Part shown: in pieces, positions 42,137 to 51,058 of the stretch
Layout of the letters: each line of letters begins with the position of its first letter
How positions within the stretch are numbered: position 1 is the stretch's first letter
Source of the DNA: an uncultured Bacteroides sp.
GTDB taxonomy: Bacteria > Bacteroidota > Bacteroidia > Bacteroidales > Bacteroidaceae
Assembly (NCBI GenBank): GCA_900551445.1
Contig: URWA01000016.1
Coordinates: 5,263-69,262, forward strand
Direction of reading: 5' to 3'
DNA length: 64,000 nt
The notes under the pieces: model-generated
Told to the model about the DNA's origin: nothing
The model's database searches: none
The model's input: the letters and a program-made list of their open reading frames with translations, nothing else
Made by a program: the position numbers and the translations under genes

Positions 42137-44785
42137 TTAAAAGAGTTTCATTTGTCCGTCGTCTTCCTGGATGTCCTCTTCTTCTGTTCCGTCTTCCTCA
42201 TCCTTTTCCGGTTCTTCCGGTTCCGGCTCCGGCATGCGGGTCGGTTCCAGCTCGGTGATTCGGTCGACGGTATAAGTGGTCAGGCGCTTGCCTTTGGCCT
42301 TGAAGCTCTTGACGCCCACAAAGTCGCTGGCTTCCAGCACGAGTGCTTCCCGGAAGTTGTCGTGTCCGCCGAAATCAACTTGGATGCGCGGGTACACCTG
42401 ACAGGTCAGCAGGATGAGCTGTGTATGCTTGTTGTCGCCCAGGAAATTCTGTTTCTTGTTGGTCGCTTCGAAGGTGAACCGTTTCAGGTACGGATAATTC
42501 TGTTGGTCGGCATCATAGAGTACGGCTGTCCATACCTTCTCGGGATTGAACTTCTCGATGCAAAGAATATCCGGATCGTAATGGTTGCTCAGGTCGAAGT
42601 TCGTGGTGTAGAATTCTCCGTTTTTCTGAACCACCAGGATGCTTTCATCGCTTTGGAATTCGCCCAGGTATTGTCCTCTGCCGTCGTAGTTGAGCCGTAG
42701 CACGTCGTGGTCGAACCAGACCTTTCTGCCACCGAGGGTGGAACCGCCTTTCTGCTTCAGGCTGATTTTGTGTACCTCGGCCTTGGTGAGCAGGTTACCC
42801 ATCGATTGCTTGCCCTTGATGTGGATGGTACTGAAATCCTTCTCGAAGGTCGGTTTCTTGATGCGGGGCGTCGGACGCAGGATGACCCGGATGACTTCCG
42901 CTTCTCCGTTCGGATTGGCCGTGAAGTAGACAATCTTGGAGCCCGGCGTGCCTTGTGTCACATCGTACTCCCGGTCGCGGATGATGGAGGTCACATTGAA
43001 GCGTTTGATATAATAATACCCATCCTTTCCGTCACGGTAAATGACGTTGTAGATGGTACGTTTGTCGTTCTTTTTGAATACGTTGACATACAGGATGTTC
43101 TTCCCGACAAACAGTTTGTCGGACACGCGGACAATCTTGTATTTTCCGTCCTTGTAGAAGATAATCACATCGTCGATGTCGGAACAGTTGCACACATACT
43201 CGTCTTTTTTCAGTCCCGTACCGATAAAGCCCTCCTCTCGGTTGATATACAGCTTCTCGTTGGCTTCCGCCACTTTGGTAGCTACGATGGTGTCGAAGTT
43301 GCGGATTTCCGTACGACGAGGGAAATTCTTTCCGTATTTCTCTTTCAGGTGCTTATACCAGTCGATGGTATATTCCGTGATGTGTGCCAAATGGTTGTCA
43401 ATCTCCTCCAACTGGGCTTTCAGACGGGCAATGAACTCGTCCGCCTTGTCCTTGTTGAACTTGAGGATACGTGCCATCTTGATTTCCATCAGTTTGAGGA
43501 TGTCCTCTTTGGTCACTTCGCGCACGAACTGCGGATAAAACGGGGTCAACCGTTCGTCAATGTGTTCGCAGGCCGCATCCATGGATTCTGCCTGTTCAAA
43601 TTGCTTGTCCTTGTAAATCCGTTCTTCGATGAAGATTTTCTCCAAGGACGCGAAATGCAAGGTTTCCAGCGTTTCGTCCCGCTGTATTTCCAGTTCTTTC
43701 CGGAGCAGGGCCAGTGTGTTGTCGACCGATTTCTTCAGCACTTTGCTCACCGAGAGGAAATGCGGTTTCTTGTTGTCGATGACGCAGCAGTTGGGCGAGA
43801 TGTTCACCTCGCAGTCCGTAAAGGCGTACAAGGCATCCAGTGTCTTGTCGGAGGATACACCCGGCGTCAGATGTACCAGAATCTCCACCTTTCCGGCCGT
43901 GTTGTCATCCACTTTCCGAACCTTAATCTTTCCCTTTTCGATGGCCTTCAGAATGGAATCAATCAGAGAAGAGGTCGTCTTCCCGTAGGGAATCTCGCTG
44001 ATGCATAGGGTCTTGTTGTCGAGTTTGGAAATCTTGGCCCGTACGCGTACCACGCCTCCTCTTTCCCCGTCATTGTAGCGGGACACATCAATGGACCCTC
44101 CTGTCTGGAAATCTGGATAAAGTTGGAAGTCCTCTCCGTGCAGGTAGGCAATGGCTGCATCGCACAATTCGTTGAAGTTATGGGGAAGAATCTTGGAAGA
44201 AAGTCCCACGGCGATACCTTCCACACCCTGAGCCAGCAGCAGCGGGAATTTTACCGGCAGGGTGACTGGTTCCCGGTTTCTTCCGTCGTAGGAAGCTTGC
44301 CACTCCGTGGTTTTCGGGTTGAACACCACGTCGAGGGCGAATTTGGACAGCCGGGCTTCGATGTAACGGGGAGCCGCTGCACTGTCGCCCGTCAGGATGT
44401 TACCCCAGTTTCCCTGGCAGTCGATGAGCAAGTCTTTCTGTCCCAGTTGCACAAGGGCATCTCCGATGGAAGTATCTCCGTGCGGATGAAACTGCATGGT
44501 GTGTCCCACGATGTTGGCCACCTTGTTGTAGCGTCCGTCGTCCAGGCGTTTCATGGAGTGGAGAATGCGTCGCTGCACCGGCTTCAGTCCGTCGTTGATG
44601 TGCGGTACGGCACGCTCCAGAATCACGTACGAAGCATAGTCCAGAAACCAGTTCTGGTACATGCCGCTCAGCTGGTGCTTCACCGCCTCGTCGGTGGTCG
44701 ATACAGGTTTGTAGTCAGAGTGTTCTTCTTTTTCAGGCAGGTTTGCCGTTTCCTTTTCGTCCTTGTCAAAAGTATCTTCGCTCAT
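42137..44785 (-). CDS. parC: DNA gyrase / topoisomerase IV subunit A
   Basis: An 882-residue DNA-breaking subunit of a type IIA topoisomerase. The N-terminal winged-helix/tower region contains 'ERAVPHINDGLKPVQRRIL', 'NIVGHTMQFHPHGDTSIGDALVQLGQ' and 'CQGNWGNILTGDSAAAPRYIEARLSKFA', whose Tyr is the catalytic residue (reading AAPRYIEARL). A coiled-coil gate and a shortened C-terminal DNA-wrapping region follow, ending in an acidic Glu/Asp tail. The lack of clear GyrA-box repeats favours topoisomerase IV over gyrase, but a paralogue name is not certain. The start is set at 44785 because the upstream ATG at 44821 lies inside the -7 box. Confidence 0.88.
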   Translation of the reverse strand: MSEDTFDKDEKETANLPEKEEHSDYKPVSTTDEAVKHQLSGMYQNWFLDYASYVILERAVPHINDGLKPVQRRILHSMKRLDDGRYNKVANIVGHTMQFHPHGDTSIGDALVQLGQKDLLIDCQGNWGNILTGDSAAAPRYIEARLSKFALDVVFNPKTTEWQASYDGRNREPVTLPVKFPLLLAQGVEGIAVGLSSKILPHNFNELCDAAIAYLHGEDFQLYPDFQTGGSIDVSRYNDGERGGVVRVRAKISKLDNKTLCISEIPYGKTTSSLIDSILKAIEKGKIKVRKVDDNTAGKVEILVHLTPGVSSDKTLDALYAFTDCEVNISPNCCVIDNKKPHFLSVSKVLKKSVDNTLALLRKELEIQRDETLETLHFASLEKIFIEERIYKDKQFEQAESMDAACEHIDERLTPFYPQFVREVTKEDILKLMEIKMARILKFNKDKADEFIARLKAQLEEIDNHLAHITEYTIDWYKHLKEKYGKNFPRRTEIRNFDTIVATKVAEANEKLYINREEGFIGTGLKKDEYVCNCSDIDDVIIFYKDGKYKIVRVSDKLFVGKNILYVNVFKKNDKRTIYNVIYRDGKDGYYYIKRFNVTSIIRDREYDVTQGTPGSKIVYFTANPNGEAEVIRVILRPTPRIKKPTFEKDFSTIHIKGKQSMGNLLTKAEVHKISLKQKGGSTLGGRKVWFDHDVLRLNYDGRGQYLGEFQSDESILVVQKNGEFYTTNFDLSNHYDPDILCIEKFNPEKVWTAVLYDADQQNYPYLKRFTFEATNKKQNFLGDNKHTQLILLTCQVYPRIQVDFGGHDNFREALVLEASDFVGVKSFKAKGKRLTTYTVDRITELEPTRMPEPEPEEPEKDEEDGTEEEDIQEDDGQMKLF

Positions 44786-44818
44786 ATTCAAATGGGTCCT
44801 ATGTAAAAGAGATTCGGG

Positions 44819-44826
44819 CAAAGTTA
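44819..44826 (-). promoter_or_regulatory. -7 box for the topoisomerase operon
   Basis: On the minus strand TAACTTTG matches TAnnTTTG; initiation near 44812, 27 bp before the chosen start codon. Confidence 0.65.
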
Positions 44827-44914
44827 CTGAATAATTCTGTAAGGTGGAAATAACTGACTTACAATTCTGGACCTTTCAAGAGGCATTTTTAGGGAAATCC
44901 CTTTGCGGAAATAC

Positions 44915-44995
44915 CTCGACACGAACGTGACGAGAGGTGGGCACGGACGTGACGAGACCTTGACACGAACGTGATGAGACCGCTGCACGTTCGTG
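44915..44995. repeat. Array C: four CACGnACGTG-type units, exact 22-bp pitch
   Basis: Cores CACGAACGTG (44920-44929), CACGGACGTG (44942-44951), CACGAACGTG (44964-44973) and the inverted CACGTTCGTG (44986-44995). Centres at 44924.5, 44946.5, 44968.5 and 44990.5 are exactly 22 bp apart. The first three are followed by GACGAG/GATGAG. Units 3 and 4 form a perfect 16-bp stem (44958-44973 with 44986-45001) with a 12-nt loop. The array lies between the ABC efflux operon's end and the topoisomerase promoter. Confidence 0.88.
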
Positions 44996-45024
44996 TCAAG
45001 GTAAGAAGCCAAGTACGGGTCAGC

Positions 45025-46086
45025 TTATTGCTGCTTGCGGTAGCTGTGGATGGCCCATACATATAGCAGAACGGCAAAGGTGGAGAGCATGGAAAGCTGG
45101 AAGCCGATGTCGCCGATGTGGCTGCCCTTCAGATAGACCATGCGCATGATTTCCATGAAGTAGCGCAGCGGATTGAGGTACGTGATGTATTGTGCCCATT
45201 CCGGCATGCTGCTGATAGGAGTGAACAGCCCGCTCATCAGAATGAAAATCAGCATGCAGAACCACATGACGAACATGGCTTGCTGCAGGGTGGAAGAGTA
45301 ATTGGAGATGACCAGGCCCAGCCCCGACATGACCAGTGCGAAAATCAGCGTGGCCAGATAGATGGTGAGGATGTTTCCTTCGGGTGTCAGGCCATAGACC
45401 AGCCAGGCCAGCAACATGCACAGGTTCAGTACCACAAATCCGATGGCCCAGTAGGGTAGCAGTTTGGCGAGGGTAAAGGTGAAACGGCTCACCGGGCTGA
45501 CATTGATTTGCTCGATGGTACCTGCTTCTTTTTCGCTGACCACGTTCAGGGCCGGCAGGAAGCCGCAGAGCAGTACCAGTATCATGGTCATCAGGGCAGG
45601 CACCATGAACACTTTGTAGTTGAGGTACGGATTGAACTGGTAGCGCACGGAGGCGGGGGAGGGCTGCGGATTGAGAATTTGTTGCAGGTAAGTACTGCCC
45701 AGTACTCCCTTGGTACCGTTGACCGTATTGACGGCAATCAGGGTGGAAGGACTGACGCCGCGGGCCTGGTCTTTCTCAAATCCCCGGGGGATTTCCAGCA
45801 GCATGTCCACCTGGTCTTTTTCAATGGCATTCAAGCCTTGTGCGTAGGAAGCAGGCAGGGCGGTCAGCTGGAAGTAACGGGAGGCCTCGATGCGGTGTAC
45901 CAGCCGTTGGGACGAGGGACTATGGTCATGGTCAATGACGGCAATGCGCAAGTCCTCGATTTCCAGTGTGGCGGCCCATGGCATCACCAGCATCATCACG
46001 CAGGGAAACAGCAGGATGAGGCGGGGCAGGAAACGGTTGCGTTTCAGTTGTTTGAATTCTTTTTCTATCAGGTAGCGTAACATCAT
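45025..46086 (-). CDS. ABC-2 efflux permease (second of pair)
   Basis: A 353-residue ABC-2-type permease (YhhJ/YbhR-like). One N-terminal helix (about 20-40) is followed by a large periplasmic loop and five more helices at about 165-350 ('LNVVSEKEAGTIEQINVSPVSRFTFTLAKLLPYW' is the typical ABC-2 core). The start at 46086 ('MMLRYLIEKEFKQL') leaves an 11-bp gap after the preceding permease. It is the last gene of the efflux operon. Confidence 0.9.
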   Translation of the reverse strand: MMLRYLIEKEFKQLKRNRFLPRLILLFPCVMMLVMPWAATLEIEDLRIAVIDHDHSPSSQRLVHRIEASRYFQLTALPASYAQGLNAIEKDQVDMLLEIPRGFEKDQARGVSPSTLIAVNTVNGTKGVLGSTYLQQILNPQPSPASVRYQFNPYLNYKVFMVPALMTMILVLLCGFLPALNVVSEKEAGTIEQINVSPVSRFTFTLAKLLPYWAIGFVVLNLCMLLAWLVYGLTPEGNILTIYLATLIFALVMSGLGLVISNYSSTLQQAMFVMWFCMLIFILMSGLFTPISSMPEWAQYITYLNPLRYFMEIMRMVYLKGSHIGDIGFQLSMLSTFAVLLYVWAIHSYRKQQ

Positions 46087-46097
46087 AAGCTTGCGGT

Positions 46098-47219
46098 TTA
46101 TTCCAATCGGTTCTTGAATTTGCGGGTGGTGGCTGCAATCAGGACTACGGCCATGAGGCACAACACGGCCACTTCCTTCCAGACGTAGACAAAGGGCACG
46201 CCTTCAATCATCAGTCGTCGCACTGCTGCCACGTACCAGCGTGCCGGAATGAGACAGGAAATGGCCTGAAGGATGCCCGGCATACTTTCCACCGGGTAGA
46301 TAATGCCCGACAGGATAATGGTCGGGATGAGCAGGACCATGGCCGAGACCAGCAGGGCTGCCACCTGGGTATGCGTGACGCAGGAAATCAGCAGTCCCAG
46401 TGCCAGCGATACGAAGATAAACAGCAGGGAAACTCCCAGCAGGGCCGTCAGGCTTCCGGCTATTGGTACGTCGAGCACAAAGACCGAAAGCAGCAGGATG
46501 GTAGTCAGGTTGAGCAGGGAGAGTACGAAATAGGGTACGGATTTCGACAGAATGACAAACAGCGGGTTGACGGGGGAGACCAGCAGCACTTCCATTGTAC
46601 CGGTCTCTTTTTCGCGGACGATGGAAATGGAAGTCATCATGGCGCAAATCAGCATCAGTATCAGTCCCATAACCCCCGGCACGAAGTTGTAGGCACTCTT
46701 CATTTGCGGGTTGTAGAGCAGCTTGTTGTAGGCTATAATCGGCATCCCTTCCGTTCCTCCTTTGGAGGAGAAAGCGTCAGCGGGCCGGATGGTTTGCAAG
46801 GCTTGTCGGAGAATGGTTTGGGCATACGTACTCCGCGTGACTGCCAGGTTGGGTTCCGTGGCATCGGCCAAAATCTGTATCTGTGAAGAATTGAAGCGGA
46901 AACGGTGCAGGTCGGACGGGAAAATGACTGCCAACTCTATCTGGTTACGCCGGAACAGCCGTTCAATCTCATCGGGGGACTGGACGACATATTTCACCGT
47001 GAAATACTCGCTGGCATCCAGTTGCTCTACCAGTTTCCGTACATCCGTCTGAAGGGAGGGAGCCAATACGGCAGTCTGGACATTGCGCACCTCGGTGGAG
47101 ATGGCGAAGCCGAAAAGGATAATCTGTATAATCGGCATGCCTATCAGTATCAGCATGGTGCGCCGGTCGCGCAGGATGTGATGGAATTCTTTTCTGACAA
47201 AAGCGATAAACTGTTTCAT
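46098..47219 (-). CDS. ABC-2 efflux permease (first of pair)
   Basis: A 373-residue ABC-2-type permease (YbhS-like) with the same layout as its neighbour: N-terminal helix, periplasmic loop, then five helices, with 'SIVREKETGTMEVLLVSPVNPLFVILSKSVPYF' as the conserved core. The start at 47219 ('MKQFIAFVRKEFHHIL') overlaps the ATPase stop by 4 bp, so translation is coupled. It probably pairs with the downstream permease as a heterodimer. Confidence 0.9.
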   Translation of the reverse strand: MKQFIAFVRKEFHHILRDRRTMLILIGMPIIQIILFGFAISTEVRNVQTAVLAPSLQTDVRKLVEQLDASEYFTVKYVVQSPDEIERLFRRNQIELAVIFPSDLHRFRFNSSQIQILADATEPNLAVTRSTYAQTILRQALQTIRPADAFSSKGGTEGMPIIAYNKLLYNPQMKSAYNFVPGVMGLILMLICAMMTSISIVREKETGTMEVLLVSPVNPLFVILSKSVPYFVLSLLNLTTILLLSVFVLDVPIAGSLTALLGVSLLFIFVSLALGLLISCVTHTQVAALLVSAMVLLIPTIILSGIIYPVESMPGILQAISCLIPARWYVAAVRRLMIEGVPFVYVWKEVAVLCLMAVVLIAATTRKFKNRLE

Positions 47220-48706
47220 GGTCGTTCGGTTTGAGCGTGAGTAAAAGCCGCGTCTCCCCGTTGAGCTTCGCGGGCCAGTTTCTGGAACACTTCGTCCATG
47301 TCTCGGGCTTGAAAACGGGCTTTCAGTCCGTCGGGAGTATCCAGGGCGCGGATATGTCCGTCCACCATCATGGAAATGCGGTCGCAATATTCTGCTTCGT
47401 CCATGTAGTGCGTGGTGACGAAAATCGTGATTCCCTGGTCGGCAGCTTGATAAATCAGTTCCCAGAACTGGCGGCGGGTGGCCGGGTCCACGCCTCCGGT
47501 CGGTTCATCCAGAAAAACCAGTTCCGGACGGTGGAAAATGGCCACCGAGAAGGCCAGTCGCTGTTTCCAACCTAGCGGCAGGGAACGGACCAAGGTATGT
47601 TGTTCCTCGTAGAGGCCGATACGCCGCAAGGTCTCTTCGGTGCGGGTCGCAATTTCTTTGGCACTGACCCCGTAGATACCTCCGAACAGGCGGAGATTCT
47701 CGCGGACCGTCAGGTCTTCATACAGCGAAAATTTCTGGCTCATGTAGCCGATTCGTCGTTTTATTTCCTCGCTCTGCGTCCGCACATCGAATCCCATTAC
47801 CTCCGCTTTCCCTTCGGAAGGCAGACTGAGTCCGCAGAGAATACGCATGGCGGTGGTTTTTCCGGCCCCGTTGGCTCCTAAGAAACCGAAAATCTCTCCC
47901 CGCTGTACTGAGAAAGAGATGTGGTCGACAGCAGTAAAAGTGCCGAATCGTTTGACCAGATTGTCTACCTGAATGAGGGGGGTAGCGTTTCCGACTGCTG
48001 CTTTTCGTTCCAGTCCGGGAGGACACAGAATGTCGCTGAACCGGGTCAGGATGGTCTCCGGGCGGTCGATACCTTTGATTTCTCCTTCATACAGGAAGGC
48101 CACGCGGTCGCATCGTCGGGCTTCGTCCATGAAGGGGGTGGATACCACGAGGGTGATACCTTCCTGACGGAGACGGGCCAGCATATCCCAGAATTCCCGA
48201 CGGGATACAGGGTCTACTCCGGTGGTCGGCTCATCGAGAAACAGGATTTGGGGAGCATGGACCAGCGCGCAACACAATGCCAGCTTTTGCTTCATGCCTC
48301 CCGACAGAGCGCCGGCCCGCCGGTCTTTGAACGGAGCAATCTGTTCGTAAATCGGCCGAATCCGTTCGTAGTTCTCTTCCACGGTGGTATGAAAGACGGT
48401 GGCAAAGAAACGCAGGTTTTCTTCCACGGTCAGGTCTTGGTATAAGGAGAAACGTCCCGGCATGTAGCCCACGCTTCGCCGGATGGTGCGGAAGTCGGCC
48501 AGTACGTCGGCATGCAGTACATGAGCCGTTCCCTGGTCCGGCTTCAGTAGAGTGGTCAAGATGCGGAAGAGCGTACTCTTTCCGGAGCCGTCGGGACCGA
48601 TGAGGCCGAACAGTTCGCCTTGCTTCACTTGGAAAGATACGTCGCGCAGAGCCTGTACCTTTCCATAGCTTTTGCTTACGTGGCTGACTTCAATAAGGGT
48701 TTCCAT
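47216..48706 (-). CDS. ABC efflux ATPase with two fused ATP-binding domains
   Basis: A 496-residue protein with two ABC domains in tandem, like YbhF. First half: Walker A 'GPDGSGKST', signature 'LSGGMKQKLAL', Walker B 'ILFLDEPTTGVDP'. Second half: Walker A 'GANGAGKTT', a degenerate signature 'LPLGWKQRLAF', Walker B 'LVFLDEPTGGVDP'. Both halves retain catalytic Glu. The start at 48706 ('METLIEVSHVSKSYG') lies 13 bp after the HlyD gene. It powers the two ABC-2 permeases that follow. Confidence 0.92.
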   Translation of the reverse strand: METLIEVSHVSKSYGKVQALRDVSFQVKQGELFGLIGPDGSGKSTLFRILTTLLKPDQGTAHVLHADVLADFRTIRRSVGYMPGRFSLYQDLTVEENLRFFATVFHTTVEENYERIRPIYEQIAPFKDRRAGALSGGMKQKLALCCALVHAPQILFLDEPTTGVDPVSRREFWDMLARLRQEGITLVVSTPFMDEARRCDRVAFLYEGEIKGIDRPETILTRFSDILCPPGLERKAAVGNATPLIQVDNLVKRFGTFTAVDHISFSVQRGEIFGFLGANGAGKTTAMRILCGLSLPSEGKAEVMGFDVRTQSEEIKRRIGYMSQKFSLYEDLTVRENLRLFGGIYGVSAKEIATRTEETLRRIGLYEEQHTLVRSLPLGWKQRLAFSVAIFHRPELVFLDEPTGGVDPATRRQFWELIYQAADQGITIFVTTHYMDEAEYCDRISMMVDGHIRALDTPDGLKARFQARDMDEVFQKLAREAQRGDAAFTHAQTERP

Positions 48707-48719
48707 TTGTGCCCTCCTT

Positions 48720-49610
48720 TCAGAATTTGACTTCGCCGTACATACCCAGTTTGATGTGGCCGTCATTGTGCACGGCAATCTTGACGGCATAGACCTGGTT
48801 GGCACGTTCGTCGTCGGTCAGGATGGTTTTCGGGGTGAATTCGGCTTCTTCGGAAATCCAGGTCACTTTGCCGGGGTAGGTGTTCCGCTGTGCATCGCCA
48901 AAGTCGGCAAATACCGTGACCTCACTTCCCAGTTTTACGGAGGCCAGTTGCCGGGAGGTGACGTAGGCCCGCAGGAAGATGTGTTCCGTGTCGGCTATCT
49001 TGAACAGCGGTTTCCCGATGGTAGCCAGTTCTCCCGGTTCGGCGTATTTGGCCAGAACCGTTCCGCTTATCGGGGTGGTGATATGACATTTTCTGAGTTG
49101 GTCTTCGATTTGCGCCACTTGGATGGCTACCGACGAGCTTTGTTCCGTGAGGCTGGCGGTGGTGTTCCCTAAAGACGACACCTGTGCCTCCAGTTGCCGG
49201 TTGAGTACCGCCAACTGGGCGTCCCAGTCATCCAGCTGTTTGCGGTTGGCCGCCTGTGCTTTCAGCAGGTTTTCCACCCGGTTGCGTTCCCGTTGTGCGG
49301 TGGCGATTTGTTCCTTGGTGGCGGCAATCTGCCGGTGAATATCGGGGCGTTGGTTTTCCACGGATTTCATCTGTGCCTCCAGCTGCCGTTTTTTCAGGTA
49401 GAGCTGTACGGTGTCCACCAGCCCCACTTCAGTGCCTTGGGTAAAGTGCATCCCTTCTTCGGCATTCAGGTAGAACAGTTTTCCGGCAGTTTCGGAGGAG
49501 ACCACAATTTCGGTCGCTTCAAAAGTACCTGTCGCATCAAAGTCGTCTTTCTCTCCACAGGCCGTGAGGCAGTACACTGCGAAGAGGAGGAATCCATATT
49601 TTGTTTTCAT
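48720..49610 (-). CDS. HlyD-family membrane-fusion lipoprotein
   Basis: A 296-residue periplasmic adaptor (YbhG-like). Lipobox 'VYCLTAC' gives a lipid anchor. Split lipoyl halves ('FDATGTFEATEIVVSSETAGKLFYLNAEEG', 'CHITTPISGTVLAKYAEPGELATIGKPLFKIAD') flank a long coiled-coil hairpin (about 85-190), followed by a beta-barrel domain. It links the ABC permeases to TolC. An alternative start lies 9 bp upstream at 49619. Confidence 0.9.
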   Translation of the reverse strand: MKTKYGFLLFAVYCLTACGEKDDFDATGTFEATEIVVSSETAGKLFYLNAEEGMHFTQGTEVGLVDTVQLYLKKRQLEAQMKSVENQRPDIHRQIAATKEQIATAQRERNRVENLLKAQAANRKQLDDWDAQLAVLNRQLEAQVSSLGNTTASLTEQSSSVAIQVAQIEDQLRKCHITTPISGTVLAKYAEPGELATIGKPLFKIADTEHIFLRAYVTSRQLASVKLGSEVTVFADFGDAQRNTYPGKVTWISEEAEFTPKTILTDDERANQVYAVKIAVHNDGHIKLGMYGEVKF

Positions 49611-49644
49611 ATTCAGCATATTTTGAACGGTTGGTAAATAAAAA

Positions 49645-50895
49645 TTAGTTGGTGAGGTGTTTTCGTTGGTGCAGGTGCATGAGCAGTTGGATTTCGTGGA
49701 GAACTTTTGTCTGCCGGGCCAGGTTCTCGGCTGTGATTTCTTTCAGCAGGTCACTGACACTCAGGGTACCGTTGGCCACTTTGGCCTCGGCAGAAAGCCG
49801 GATGTTCTTCCGCAGCCGGATAATCTCTTCGTCCTCCTTCATCTGTTGCCGGAGAGTCTGGATAGTGCCGTCCTCTTCCGCCAGTTGCAGGTGGGTATGA
49901 AACAGAAACAAATCGCGTTCGCTCTGGATTTTCTGGAGTTGGTTATCCAGCTTTTTCCGGTCGTTTTTCAGGGTGTACAGACTTCCGAAATTCCACGTAA
50001 AGCGGGCACCGACCAGATAGTAGGCCCTGAACTTGTCTTTTAGAATGTCCAGTCCCGGATTGCCGTAGGCTCCTTGTGCAAAGAGGCTGAAAGAGGGAAG
50101 ATAACCGGTCTGTAATCCTTTTCGATGTACAGAAACGGTCTGTTCCTGTGCTTCGTACCACCGGAGTTCAGGACGGTTGATGGTGCCGGTCGTTTCCAAG
50201 ACGGCTTCAGGCCGTTGGAGGTGCGTGTGTGATGGAAGTTCTTCTCCTGTCAGCAGGGACAACATGCGCAGGTAAGCATTGCGGTTGCTTTCCAGCTGGA
50301 TGCGCTGCTGGCGGGTTTGCAGGATTTCTACTTGCACGGCATCCACATCAGCGTCATTGGCTGTGCCGTTGGTGCGGTAGGATTGCACATCTTTCAGGCT
50401 CCGGGCCAGTTCTTCTTCGAGCAATGTGTGTTGTGACAGTTGTTCGTCGAGTAAGAGAATACCGAAGAAAACCTGGTCCACTCTTTCTTCCAGTGCATAC
50501 AGGCTGTTGTCGAGCTGTCGTTCGCTTTCCTCTGTCTCAGCCCGAATCTGGGCTTTCTGGTTTTGGATTTTTCCTCCGTCCCACAGGTTCTGTCTGACTT
50601 CAATCATTGCCTGGTATTGGTCCTTGGGCAGTCCTTTGCTGTCAAGTCCGGGGATGTCAAAGGGGAAGGTGGTGGCTTCACTTTGGTAAGAGATTTTTCC
50701 ACTCAGACTAATCTGTGGCAAGTTGCCTTTTCCTACATTCGATAAGGTATATTCTTCCGAGAGGCGGAGCAGGTCGTATTGCCGGGTTTGCGGGTAATTC
50801 TCACGGGCTTTCTGCCGGCAATCTTCCAATGTGACTTGTGCATGGACGATGTGACTGAAGCCCCATACACACAAGAAGAGAAACATTCGTAGCAT
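49645..50895 (-). CDS. TolC-family outer-membrane channel
   Basis: A 416-residue exported protein (signal peptide ending 'IVHAQ') made of two long coiled-coil repeats, as in TolC: 'LTLEDCRQKARENYPQ'-like opening, 'AMIEVRQNLWDGGKIQNQKAQIRAETEESERQLDNSLYALEERVDQVFFGIL', and the second-half 'GARFTWNFGSLYTLKNDRKKLDNQLQKIQSERDLFLF'. Length fits. It is the first gene of the efflux operon and has its own -7 box. Confidence 0.92.
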   Translation of the reverse strand: MLRMFLFLCVWGFSHIVHAQVTLEDCRQKARENYPQTRQYDLLRLSEEYTLSNVGKGNLPQISLSGKISYQSEATTFPFDIPGLDSKGLPKDQYQAMIEVRQNLWDGGKIQNQKAQIRAETEESERQLDNSLYALEERVDQVFFGILLLDEQLSQHTLLEEELARSLKDVQSYRTNGTANDADVDAVQVEILQTRQQRIQLESNRNAYLRMLSLLTGEELPSHTHLQRPEAVLETTGTINRPELRWYEAQEQTVSVHRKGLQTGYLPSFSLFAQGAYGNPGLDILKDKFRAYYLVGARFTWNFGSLYTLKNDRKKLDNQLQKIQSERDLFLFHTHLQLAEEDGTIQTLRQQMKEDEEIIRLRKNIRLSAEAKVANGTLSVSDLLKEITAENLARQTKVLHEIQLLMHLHQRKHLTN

Positions 50896-50925
50896 ACGTA
50901 TTCAATCTTTGTTGAGGTAATGAGA

Positions 50926-50933
50926 CAAAGATA
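50926..50933 (-). promoter_or_regulatory. -7 box of the TolC-ABC efflux operon
   Basis: On the minus strand TATCTTTG matches TAnnTTTG, 31 bp upstream of the TolC start. Confidence 0.62.
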
Positions 50934-51030
50934 CAGGGATTTTGTGATATCTTTCGGTCCTATATGTGGGACGGAATGTTCTTTTTGTTCGATAATGGCT
51001 TGTGTGTAACCCGAAAATCGAATGAAATAT

Positions 51031-51038
51031 TATCTTTG
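51031..51038 (+). promoter_or_regulatory. -7 box of the AraC-family regulator
   Basis: TATCTTTG, 21 bp before the start codon. It is divergent from the efflux promoter about 100 bp away, and the space between could hold the regulator's own binding site. Confidence 0.62.
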
Positions 51039-51058
51039 CGGGAAATTGTGTATGTGAA

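Noticed and set aside
42707..44008. Long open frame of 433 codons opposite the topoisomerase gene
   Set aside because: It mirrors a conserved gene in another frame, has no start context or recognisable family, and reflects codon bias of the real gene.
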